A stretch of DNA of 5,435 nucleotides from Actinomycetota bacterium (GCA_003132645.1 PKYM01000252.1:1-5435), one strand, 5' to 3'; shown: positions 1 to 5,087, numbered from the stretch's first letter. Notes: generated from the letters alone by a model not told the origin. Translations and numbers: made by a program.

Positions 1-320
1 CGGCTCCGGTGGTCTCGGGCGCCGCGGCGCTCATGATCCAGCAGAATCCCGGGCTGACCCCCGGCCAGGTCAAGCTGCGCCTCATGGACAGCGCCGACCC
101 GGTCGCGGGCGCAAGCAGCTACGCCCAGGGAGCCGGCGAACTCAACGTCGCAGCAGCGCTGACCGACACGGCTCAGACCAGCGGTTACGATCCTTCGGCG
201 AAACTCGGTACCGGCAGCACCGTGCTGCCGCCCGACGTTCTCCTGCAGTGGCAGAAGTACGCCTGGTCCAAGTACGCCTGGAGCAAGTACGCCTGGTCGG
301 TCGTGATCGACGGGCAGTGA
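1..320 (+). CDS. Subtilisin-like (S8) serine protease, C-terminal fragment with KYAWS repeat tail
   Basis: This is the 3' end of a gene that begins before the window; the reading frame starts at base 3. The first residues, APVVSGAAALM, match the helix that follows the catalytic serine in subtilases (GTS-x-AAPVVSG), so the serine itself lies a few residues upstream, outside the window. The following NPGLTPGQVKLRL and 'DSADPV' are also typical of the end of an S8 domain, where the last helix precedes a short Ala/Gly-rich stretch. After the domain comes a linker of about 50 residues, then three tandem KYAWS units and VVIDGQ before the TGA. S8 enzymes are normally secreted or surface-attached peptidases; the signal peptide and prodomain cannot be seen here. 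The stop overlaps the GTG start of the phosphatase gene (GTGA), which implies one transcript and translational coupling. Family assignment is firm; substrate and localisation are unknown. Confidence 0.88.
   Translation, partial: APVVSGAAALMIQQNPGLTPGQVKLRLMDSADPVAGASSYAQGAGELNVAAALTDTAQTSGYDPSAKLGTGSTVLPPDVLLQWQKYAWSKYAWSKYAWSVVIDGQ
255..299 (+). repeat. Three tandem 15-base repeats encoding KYAWS
   Basis: Three 15-base units run head to tail at 255-269, 270-284 and 285-299, each encoding Lys-Tyr-Ala-Trp-Ser. The first 12 bases of each unit are identical and only the serine codon varies (TCC, AGC, TCG). TCN and AGC codons cannot be interchanged by one silent change, so the peptide seems to be conserved rather than the DNA being a fresh duplication. 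The repeat ends six residues before the protease stop. Short Trp-rich tandem tails occur at the C-termini of other S8 proteases from high-GC bacteria; their role is not established to my knowledge. Confidence 0.9.
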
Positions 321-1861
321 CCCAGAGCCAAACACACGCAGCTAGGCCACCGACGGCCGCGCGCTCGCGCGCGGCCGTCTCTGCCTATGTGGGCCTCACC
401 CTGGTGGCGGCCGCCGTTTGCTCGTACGTGGCCTTCGGCATGCATCATCAGCTCGAGGCCGGCGGCCTGATCGCCTTTATCGCTCTGTCCACGGTCACCG
501 ACCTGCGCGAGGTCCGCCTGCCGGTGATCGGCCACGTGACGCTGTCGTTCGTGCCCGTGCTGGCGGCGCTCATCGTGTTCGGCCTGTGGCCGGCCATCGT
601 GGTGGCCATAGGCTCGGGCCTGGCGACCCTGACGGTCACGCGAGATCCGCAGAAGGTCGCCTTCAACGTCGGCAACTACGCCGTGTCGACCTTCGTCGCC
701 GGCCTCGTCTACCTGGCGTTCCTGCCCGCTTCGCCCGCCTTCGTCCAGACCGTGCTGCCCGCCTTTGCGGCCACCGGCGTAGATTTCGTCGTCAACACCG
801 TGCTGCTGGCCGGCGTCATCGCCTTGGCGAGCGGCGCCAGGCCGTGGCACATCTGGCGCGAGAACTACCAGTGGGGCCTGCCGAGTTACATGACCGGTGC
901 GACCCTCAGTCTGCTGCTCGCTTGTCTGTACCTGTGGCTGGGCGTGCCCGGCCTCGTGCTCGGCGTGCCGCCGCTGTTTCTTGTCTGGTACTCCTACGAC
1001 GTCTACGCCGGCCGCATGCGCGATCGCGCCGCGTTTTCGAGCGAGGTGGCCTCGTTTCGCGACGAGCTCGCCTCGGCTGTCCGCTCCCAGGACGAGCTGC
1101 GTGACGCCCAACGGCGCGTAGCGGCCGAGATCGAGCGCGCCCGCAGCATCCAGGCCGACCTTCTGCCGCGCCGCGCCCCCGACGTGCCGGGGCTCGAACT
1201 GGCTCATCGTATCGAGTTCATGACCGAGATGGGCGGCGACTACTTCGACTTCGTCGCGCTGCCCGACGGCCGCCTGGGCCTGATCTGCGGCGACGTCATG
1301 GGCAAGGGACTCTCGGCGGCCCTGATCATGACCATGGCGCGCAGCCTGATCCAGTCGGCCGCCCAGGACGGGCACCGCCCCAGCGAGGTCCTCTCCGAAG
1401 TGAACGACGCGTTGACGCGAGACCTCGCAGGGCAGACGGCGCCGTCGTTTCTCACGCTCGCGTACGCCATCTACTCGCCGTCCGACCGCGAGCTCGTGGT
1501 GGCCAACGGTGGCCACAACCCGCTGCTCGTCTTCGGCCCTGGCGGCCCGCGCGAGTTCGACTCGCGGGGCAGCATGCTGGGCGTACGCGTCAATCTCGAG
1601 TTTCCCGAAGACCGGCTCATACTCGAGCCGGGCGACACCTTTGCTCTGTTCACCGACGGTCTTACCGAGGCCCGCGACGGCAGCCGCGCGCTCTTCGGCA
1701 CGCCGCGACTCGCCGCGGCGCTGGCCGCCACGCCGGAGGCGTCAGCCGAGACGAAACTCGAAGCCGCGTGGCAGGCGGTCGCCGATTTCCGGGCCGGAAC
1801 GCCGCCGACCGACGACGCCACCCTGCTGCTCGGTCGCGTCGTGCCCATCGAGGATTGCTAG
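317..1861 (+). CDS. Membrane-anchored SpoIIE/RsbU-type PP2C serine phosphatase
   Basis: A 514-residue protein predicted to dephosphorylate a phospho-STAS antagonist, most likely the product of the gene at 2671. The N-terminal half (about residues 20-226) is hydrophobic, with roughly six to eight membrane segments, and resembles the MASE-like membrane sensor regions found in front of GGDEF or HD-GYP domains. A charged, probably coiled-coil linker follows (about 232-277). The catalytic domain (about 277-514) starts with the family motif IQADLLP and keeps the metal-binding set: D308 in GGDYFD, D326 in GDVMGKG, D447 in FTDGLTEA and D499/D500 in TDDATLL, plus NGGHNP at 397-402. All key residues are present, so it should be active. 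The GTG at 317 is chosen because it overlaps the protease stop and gives a normal polar N-terminus before the first membrane segment. There is no good Shine-Dalgarno, which fits re-initiation after the protease. The stimulus sensed is unknown. Confidence 0.92.
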   Translation: MTQSQTHAARPPTAARSRAAVSAYVGLTLVAAAVCSYVAFGMHHQLEAGGLIAFIALSTVTDLREVRLPVIGHVTLSFVPVLAALIVFGLWPAIVVAIGSGLATLTVTRDPQKVAFNVGNYAVSTFVAGLVYLAFLPASPAFVQTVLPAFAATGVDFVVNTVLLAGVIALASGARPWHIWRENYQWGLPSYMTGATLSLLLACLYLWLGVPGLVLGVPPLFLVWYSYDVYAGRMRDRAAFSSEVASFRDELASAVRSQDELRDAQRRVAAEIERARSIQADLLPRRAPDVPGLELAHRIEFMTEMGGDYFDFVALPDGRLGLICGDVMGKGLSAALIMTMARSLIQSAAQDGHRPSEVLSEVNDALTRDLAGQTAPSFLTLAYAIYSPSDRELVVANGGHNPLLVFGPGGPREFDSRGSMLGVRVNLEFPEDRLILEPGDTFALFTDGLTEARDGSRALFGTPRLAAALAATPEASAETKLEAAWQAVADFRAGTPPTDDATLLLGRVVPIEDC

Positions 1862-1882
1862 GATCGGTCGATACAGACGGAG

Positions 1883-2653
1883 ATGAACACGCGACCAGAA
1901 GACACCCCCGCCACCTTGCAGGTCATGCGCTACGACGCGCGCCGCGGCACGCTCTCCGTGATCGTCGGCGATCCGGCCGACGTGCCGCGGGAGATCCTTG
2001 CCCGGCGTGCCGTCGAGGCGATGCGTGCCCGCAGCTTCATCTGTCACACCACCGACGACGACGCGCTGCTCGGAGCCGACGAGATCTGTTTCATCCCGCG
2101 GGCCGATCGCTGTGAGATCGTCAGCATCCACACGAACGGCTGGCACCGCCACCACGGCGACCACCGGCGAAGCCTCGTCGAGATCCTGAACGACCTCGCC
2201 GCCGCGGTGGCACGTGGCACGCTCTCGTTCCTGGACGGCGAGGAGATCGCCGCGCTCGCCGCTGAGGGCACCGAGCTGTTCGCCTGCACGATCGACGGTC
2301 CCGCCTCGCTCAGGCAGGCGCGCGCGGCGGTCGCACAAGTCCTCGAGCAGCACGGCGTCGGTCAGGACACCCGGCGACGCATGGAGCTCTGCGTCTCCGA
2401 GGCGACCACCAACGTGCTCGTCCACGGCGGCGGCGGCGGCACCATGCGCTTGCGGCTGGTCGGCGACCGCCTGCGAGCCGTTGTCGCCGACAGCGGCCCA
2501 GGGCTCAACTTCATGAACTGGACGGAGGAAGCCGGCGGCGTCTATCAACCCTCGATGGGCTACGGCTACAAGATCATTCTTGATAACCTTGCGCGCGTGT
2601 ACCTGCACACCGGGAGCGAGGGTACGACCCTGGTCCTCGACCGGACCATCTAG
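1883..2653 (+). CDS. RsbW-like serine kinase/anti-sigma-type HATPase with novel N-terminal domain
   Basis: A 256-residue protein. The C-terminal half (about 134-256) is a GHKL ATPase of the RsbW/SpoIIAB class: the N box holds E173 and N177 in ELCVSEATTNVLVHG, the G1 box is D203-SGPG, and the G2 region is GYGYKII (226-232). Such proteins phosphorylate a STAS antagonist on serine and bind a client, classically a sigma factor. The first 130 residues are not part of this fold and I do not recognise them; they contain C54, H55, C69, C77 and a His cluster (H83, H88, H90, H91, H94), which could bind a metal. The gene starts 21 bases after the phosphatase stop. The GGAG at 1879-1882 touches the ATG, an unusually short spacing, so the start is not secure; ATG 1925 (residue 15) is an alternative with an even weaker site. 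The STAS partner gene follows directly. The kinase call is strong; the client is unknown. Confidence 0.87.
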   Translation: MNTRPEDTPATLQVMRYDARRGTLSVIVGDPADVPREILARRAVEAMRARSFICHTTDDDALLGADEICFIPRADRCEIVSIHTNGWHRHHGDHRRSLVEILNDLAAAVARGTLSFLDGEEIAALAAEGTELFACTIDGPASLRQARAAVAQVLEQHGVGQDTRRRMELCVSEATTNVLVHGGGGGTMRLRLVGDRLRAVVADSGPGLNFMNWTEEAGGVYQPSMGYGYKIILDNLARVYLHTGSEGTTLVLDRTI

Positions 2654-2670
2654 ACGAGGGGACGCGAGCA

Positions 2671-2985
2671 ATGCTGCACACGCGAATCGAGCCGGGCGAG
2701 ATCCCCGTCATCCACCTCGAGGGCGAGATCGACCTCGACTCCGTCGAGACCTTCCGCTGGGTGATCAGCGACGCCATCCGCGGCGCCAGCGAGGCCGTCG
2801 TCGACTTCACGGGAGTCACCTTCATCGACTCGTCGGGTACCGGCCTGCTCGTGCGCTTCTGCCTCGATTACAAGGCGCAGGGCGTGCAACTGCGCCTGCG
2901 CAACATCCCGCCGGTGGTCGACGACGTGTTCAGTATGCTCAAGGTGCGCGCCCTGGTGGGCGACGACGCCTTCCTCGACCAGTAG
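2671..2985 (+). CDS. STAS-domain anti-sigma factor antagonist (RsbV/SpoIIAA type)
   Basis: A 104-residue single STAS domain, the usual length for RsbV/SpoIIAA proteins. The EGEIDLDS segment (17-24) is the characteristic beta strand and turn. FIDSSGTGLL (51-60) is the phosphorylation loop; by alignment with SpoIIAA, where the second serine of DSSGLG is phosphorylated, S55 is the likely acceptor. In the family, the unphosphorylated form binds the RsbW-type kinase and frees its client, the kinase phosphorylates and inactivates the antagonist, and a PP2C phosphatase reverses this. All three activities are encoded side by side here. The ATG has a good purine-rich site, GAGGGG at 2656-2661, nine bases upstream, and lies 17 bases after the kinase stop, so it belongs to the same operon. 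It is the last plus-strand gene before a convergent peroxiredoxin gene. Confidence 0.93.
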   Translation: MLHTRIEPGEIPVIHLEGEIDLDSVETFRWVISDAIRGASEAVVDFTGVTFIDSSGTGLLVRFCLDYKAQGVQLRLRNIPPVVDDVFSMLKVRALVGDDAFLDQ

Positions 2986-3010
2986 CCGTCCCCGAAACCC
3001 GTTCTCCCCC

Positions 3011-3056
3011 GCCGGCCTGACTCTGAGGTTCGCGCCCGGCCCGCATTCAGGCCGGC
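3011..3056. terminator. Inverted repeat between convergent genes, possible bidirectional terminator
   Basis: GCCGGCCTGA (3011-3020) and TCAGGCCGGC (3047-3056) are perfect 10-base inverted copies separated by 26 bases. The element lies between the STAS stop (2985) and the end of the peroxiredoxin gene; the right arm contains the peroxiredoxin stop codon (3047-3049 on the minus strand). A GC-rich stem between converging genes suggests transcription termination in both directions. The loop is long and there is no clear T-run on either side, so it is not a textbook intrinsic terminator. Confidence 0.35.
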
Positions 3057-3565
3057 AGCGTCTCCTCGCCGGGTCGCCAGTCGACCGGGCACAGCTCCCC
3101 AGTCTGCAGCGCCTGCAGCACGCGCAGCGTCTCTTCGGTATTGCGCCCCACGTTGTTGTCGTGCACGACCATGTAGCGCAGCACGCCTTCGGGATCGACG
3201 ATGAAGGTCCCGCGCAGCGTGTGGCCCTCGTCGGCCAGCAGCACGCCGTAGTCACGGGCGACCTCGCGAGTCATGTCGGACAGCAGCGGGAAGCCGAGCT
3301 TTCCCAACTCATGCTCGCACCAGGCCAGATGGCTGTACTTGCTGTCCACGCTCGCGCCGAAAACCTTGGCTCCGAGTTCCTCGAACTCGCCGCGCCGCTG
3401 GGCGAAGCCGCGGATCTCGGTCGGACAGACGAACGTGAAGTCGAGCGGGTAGAAGAACAGCACCACCCAGGAGCCGCGCTGCTCGGCGAGGGTCACGGAG
3501 ACGAACTCGCCGTCGAGCACGCCCTCGAGCGCGAAAGCGGGTGCGGGCTGTCCAACCTGAATCAT
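3047..3565 (-). CDS. Typical 2-Cys peroxiredoxin (AhpC/Prx1-type alkyl hydroperoxide reductase subunit)
   Basis: A 172-residue thiol peroxidase that reduces hydrogen peroxide and organic hydroperoxides in the cytoplasm. The peroxidatic cysteine is C47 in FTFVCPTE and the resolving cysteine is C159 in GELCPVDW, the arrangement of typical 2-Cys enzymes that form intersubunit disulfides. Other family marks are YPLDFTF (39-45), SVDSKYSHLAW (72-82), LLSDMTREVARDYGV (94-108), the conserved R118 in LRGTFIVDP and VGRNTEETLR (139-148). A third cysteine, C83, is not part of the standard mechanism. The frame is open far upstream, but the ATG at 3565 is chosen because AAGGAG lies eight bases before it and homologous sequence starts there. 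No reductase partner (AhpF, AhpD or thioredoxin) is visible nearby. A palindrome next to a possible -10 box upstream suggests its own regulated promoter. Confidence 0.95.
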   Translation of the reverse strand: MIQVGQPAPAFALEGVLDGEFVSVTLAEQRGSWVVLFFYPLDFTFVCPTEIRGFAQRRGEFEELGAKVFGASVDSKYSHLAWCEHELGKLGFPLLSDMTREVARDYGVLLADEGHTLRGTFIVDPEGVLRYMVVHDNNVGRNTEETLRVLQALQTGELCPVDWRPGEETLPA

Positions 3566-3573
3566 GCGAGGCG

Positions 3574-3579
3574 CTCCTT
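3574..3579 (-). promoter_or_regulatory. Strong Shine-Dalgarno fixing the peroxiredoxin start
   Basis: On the minus strand this reads AAGGAG, eight bases before the ATG at 3565. It decides the start within a frame that stays open for several hundred more bases upstream. Confidence 0.85.
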
Positions 3580-3598
3580 CGTCGACTTGCCGGTGGTC

Positions 3599-3614
3599 TG
3601 TCGGCCCGCCGACA
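3599..3614. promoter_or_regulatory. 16-base perfect palindrome, candidate operator for the peroxiredoxin gene
   Basis: TGTCGGC and GCCGACA form 7-base perfect inverted arms around a CC spacer, 34 bases upstream of the peroxiredoxin ATG. On the minus strand it directly follows a -10-like TACTGT (3615-3620), placing it around the expected transcription start, a classical repressor site. As RNA it would be a short hairpin in the leader. I cannot assign it to a known regulator such as OxyR, PerR or FurA. Confidence 0.4.
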
Positions 3615-3641
3615 ACAGTACCCCTGCCGAGCGACTCCCAA
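3615..3641 (-). promoter_or_regulatory. Candidate promoter of the peroxiredoxin gene
   Basis: Read on the minus strand: TTGGGA (3641-3636), a 15-base spacer, then TACTGT (3620-3615). The -10 fits the TANNNT pattern; the spacer is shorter than the optimum of 17 and the -35 match is partial. The predicted start would fall inside the adjacent palindrome, leaving a leader of roughly 45 bases including the AAGGAG site. The assignment is by eye only. Confidence 0.3.
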
Positions 3642-3775
3642 GCCGCGCGCCCCGCGCTTAGCCCGGCGGCGCATCCCGGTCGCGACGAGCTCAAGCCAGG
3701 CCGGCCGGCTGCGCGTCGCGTTCGGAAACGGGCCCCGAGTCTGTCGTCGTGGGAGTCGGGAATGGCGCTATGAGA

Positions 3776-3788
3776 AGCCGCGGCGGCT
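3776..3788 (-). terminator. Small hairpin just after the SRPBCC gene, weak terminator candidate
   Basis: AGCCG (3776-3780) and CGGCT (3784-3788) pair around a 3-base loop. On the minus strand the stem begins three bases after the SRPBCC stop codon and is followed by TCTCAT. The stem is short and the T content modest, so it could be chance in GC-rich DNA. Confidence 0.22.
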
Positions 3789-3791
3789 GAC

Positions 3792-4136
3792 TCAGGCGGC
3801 CACCAGGCAGCCCGTCTCTTCGCAGCGCCTGGCGGCAAAGGCACGATAACTCTCGAGGTCGCGCCGCAGATGGTCGCGCACCTGCGTCGCCTCAGCCTCG
3901 CCACCGCCGGCGCGCGACTCGTACTGCAGGGCGACCGTGACCGTGACGCTGCGCTCACCCTCGCCGGCGAACTCGACTCTGCCACTGTCGACGGCACCCT
4001 CGTCGACCCACCAGCGAGCGTCGTCCACACTCCTGGGCCGACCCCTGGCCAGTGAACGGTAGACGAACTCGCTCCACAGGCGATCCGCAAACCGGGGCGG
4101 CACATCGGCCCGGATGGACTCGCTGATCGTTTGCAT
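3792..4136 (-). CDS. Small SRPBCC (polyketide cyclase/START-like) family protein
   Basis: A 114-residue protein. The N-terminus QTISESIRADVPPRFADRLW matches the first strand and helix of cyclase-like SRPBCC proteins, and the C-terminal half (GRVEFAGEGERSVTVTVALQ, then an amphipathic helix with VRDHLRRDLESYRAF) matches their last strands and long helix. SRPBCC domains form a helix-grip fold with a hydrophobic cavity; this branch has no assigned ligand or reaction. It appears about 30 residues shorter than the usual 140-150-residue members, with the central strands reduced. The two cysteines, C102 and C107, are near the C-terminus. The ATG at 4136 is chosen because AAGGAG lies seven bases upstream and the family similarity begins there, though the frame is open further. 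It is followed by the peroxiredoxin gene on the same strand after 226 bases, so a shared operon is uncertain. The fold call is moderately sure. Confidence 0.72.
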   Translation of the reverse strand: MQTISESIRADVPPRFADRLWSEFVYRSLARGRPRSVDDARWWVDEGAVDSGRVEFAGEGERSVTVTVALQYESRAGGGEAEATQVRDHLRRDLESYRAFAARRCEETGCLVAA

Positions 4137-4143
4137 GAGTTTG

Positions 4144-4149
4144 CTCCTT
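4144..4149 (-). promoter_or_regulatory. Shine-Dalgarno fixing the SRPBCC start
   Basis: The minus strand reads AAGGAG seven bases before the ATG at 4136. It supports this start over codons further upstream, which would add about 59 residues running through the divergent promoter region. Confidence 0.8.
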
Positions 4150-4171
4150 TTTGCGAAGTGTTTACGCCCCG

Positions 4172-4200
4172 ATTCTCCCTGCTCGTACGACCGTTCAAAC
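4172..4200 (-). promoter_or_regulatory. Candidate promoter of the SRPBCC gene
   Basis: On the minus strand TTGAAC (4198-4193) and GAGAAT (4177-4172) are separated by 15 bases; each matches four of six bases of the housekeeping consensus. The predicted start near 4165 gives a leader of about 30 bases containing the AAGGAG. The same stretch also reads GTTTGA, 15 bases, GGGAGA, faintly like a SigB/SigF-type promoter, but its -10 matches only the GGG. Confidence 0.3.
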
Positions 4201-4244
4201 GCCCACCGGCCGCGGCGAAACGTTAGCTGAAGCGCACATCTCGG

Positions 4245-4250
4245 TACCTT
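4245..4250 (+). promoter_or_regulatory. -10 box of a probably leaderless promoter
   Basis: TACCTT fits the TANNNT -10 pattern and ends six bases before the ATG at 4257, so transcription would start at or next to the start codon. No Shine-Dalgarno is present (the bases before the ATG are TTGTCTCC). Leaderless genes with exactly this layout are common in actinobacteria and some other high-GC phyla. No convincing -35 is seen 17 bases upstream (GTTAGC). Confidence 0.45.
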
Positions 4251-4256
4251 GTCTCC

Positions 4257-5084
4257 ATGGCGATCTCCGGGACGTATGACCGCTCTCCTCAAGGCATGCT
4301 CGCCGAGGCCCACCGCATCATCGACGCGGCCCAGTCCCGGGGGCCGACGCTACGCCTGCTGGGAGGCCTCGCGGTGCGCGAGCACTGCCGGGCGGACGCC
4401 TTCTGCGAGCGCCCCTACCGCGACATCGACTTGGCAGGGCTCGGCCGTGAGGTCAAGGCGACGACCGCGGTGCTGGTGGGACTGGGCTGGCAGGAGAACC
4501 GTCAGGTAGCGATGGCCACGGCGGGCCGCAAGCGACAGTTCTTTCGGGAGTGCCGTCACGGCAGCCGCGCCGAGCGGGCGCACGACGACGATCGCATCGA
4601 TCTCTACGTCGACGCCTTCCAGCTGCACCACAGCATCGATCTGCGGCGACGCCTGCAACTCGAGGCCTACACCGTCTCGACGAGCGACATCCTGCTCGTC
4701 AAGCTGCAGAGGACGACCTTGAACGACGACGACCTGCGCGACATCGTGAGCGTCGTCAAGGACGCCGTCGAGCTTGGCGAGCGCGATGCCCGCGGCGCAC
4801 TCAACCTCGGCTACCTGTCGCGGCTTTGCGCCGCCGACTGGGGCCTGCACCACGACGTCGTGCGCAACCTGGCTCGCTGCCGTCAGGCGCTCGGCACGTT
4901 TGGCCTGGACGCGCTCGAGACGGCTCGCCTGGGGCACCGCCTCGACAGCCTCGAGGCGGCCGTCGAGGCCGCGCCCAAAGCGCTGCGTTGGCGGCTGCGC
5001 GCGCGCCTTGGCGAGCATCTCGCCTGGCATGAGCCGGTCGACGACATCGAGGGCGCGTACCTTAGCGTGTCTGAGCGCCCTTAG
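4257..5084 (+). CDS. Nucleotidyltransferase-fold protein of unknown role (AbiEii-like)
   Basis: A 275-residue protein with the core motifs of the DNA polymerase beta-type nucleotidyltransferase fold: LLGGLAV (34-40), the metal-binding pair D56/D58 in RDIDL, and a third acidic residue D115 in DRIDLYVDAF. Downstream, DILLVKLQ (144-151) and NDDDLRDI (156-163) match the conserved lysine and acidic motif seen in AbiEii/DUF1814-like proteins and in a group of hypothetical nucleotidyltransferases from actinobacteria and Chloroflexi. The last 110 residues are helical and less recognisable, with a DWGLHHDVVRNL segment also typical of that group. The likely activity is transfer of a nucleotide to an unknown substrate. 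No antitoxin-like partner such as AbiEi is next to it, so a toxin role is not supported. The ATG lacks a ribosome site but has a -10 box just upstream, suggesting a leaderless transcript. The fold is fairly sure; the function is unknown. Confidence 0.75.
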   Translation: MAISGTYDRSPQGMLAEAHRIIDAAQSRGPTLRLLGGLAVREHCRADAFCERPYRDIDLAGLGREVKATTAVLVGLGWQENRQVAMATAGRKRQFFRECRHGSRAERAHDDDRIDLYVDAFQLHHSIDLRRRLQLEAYTVSTSDILLVKLQRTTLNDDDLRDIVSVVKDAVELGERDARGALNLGYLSRLCAADWGLHHDVVRNLARCRQALGTFGLDALETARLGHRLDSLEAAVEAAPKALRWRLRARLGEHLAWHEPVDDIEGAYLSVSERP

Positions 5085-5087
5085 TCT

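Noticed and set aside
248..316. Earlier GTG start for the phosphatase
   Set aside because: The extra 23 residues are merely the KYAWS repeat read in another frame; the GTG at 317 has the coupled overlap.
185..1516. Long open frame of 443 codons on the minus strand
   Set aside because: It lies opposite the phosphatase, whose catalytic motifs are unmistakable. Its product is His/Gln/Arg/Gly-rich without recognisable domains, typical of an antisense frame in high-GC DNA.
2426..2440. (GGC)5 run, possible slippage or phase-variation tract
   Set aside because: Five glycine codons in frame after the N box; three-base units do not shift the frame and such runs are expected at this GC content.
1742..2671. 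Minus-strand open frame of 309 codons across the kinase gene
   Set aside because: It is antisense to the kinase with its clear N, G1 and G2 boxes, and its product has no recognisable motif.
3698..3709. CCGGCCGG-type short palindrome in the gap between the minus-strand genes
   Set aside because: Short self-complementary GC runs are frequent by chance here, and this one is not placed against any promoter-like element.
3566..4198. Upstream extension of the peroxiredoxin frame
   Set aside because: The frame is open by GC bias but runs through the intergenic region and the SRPBCC gene in another frame. The AAGGAG and the family start place the true ATG at 3565.
4257..5084. Toxin-antitoxin pair of the AbiE type
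   Set aside because: No small antitoxin gene precedes or follows; neighbours are a divergent SRPBCC gene and a permease with its own promoter.
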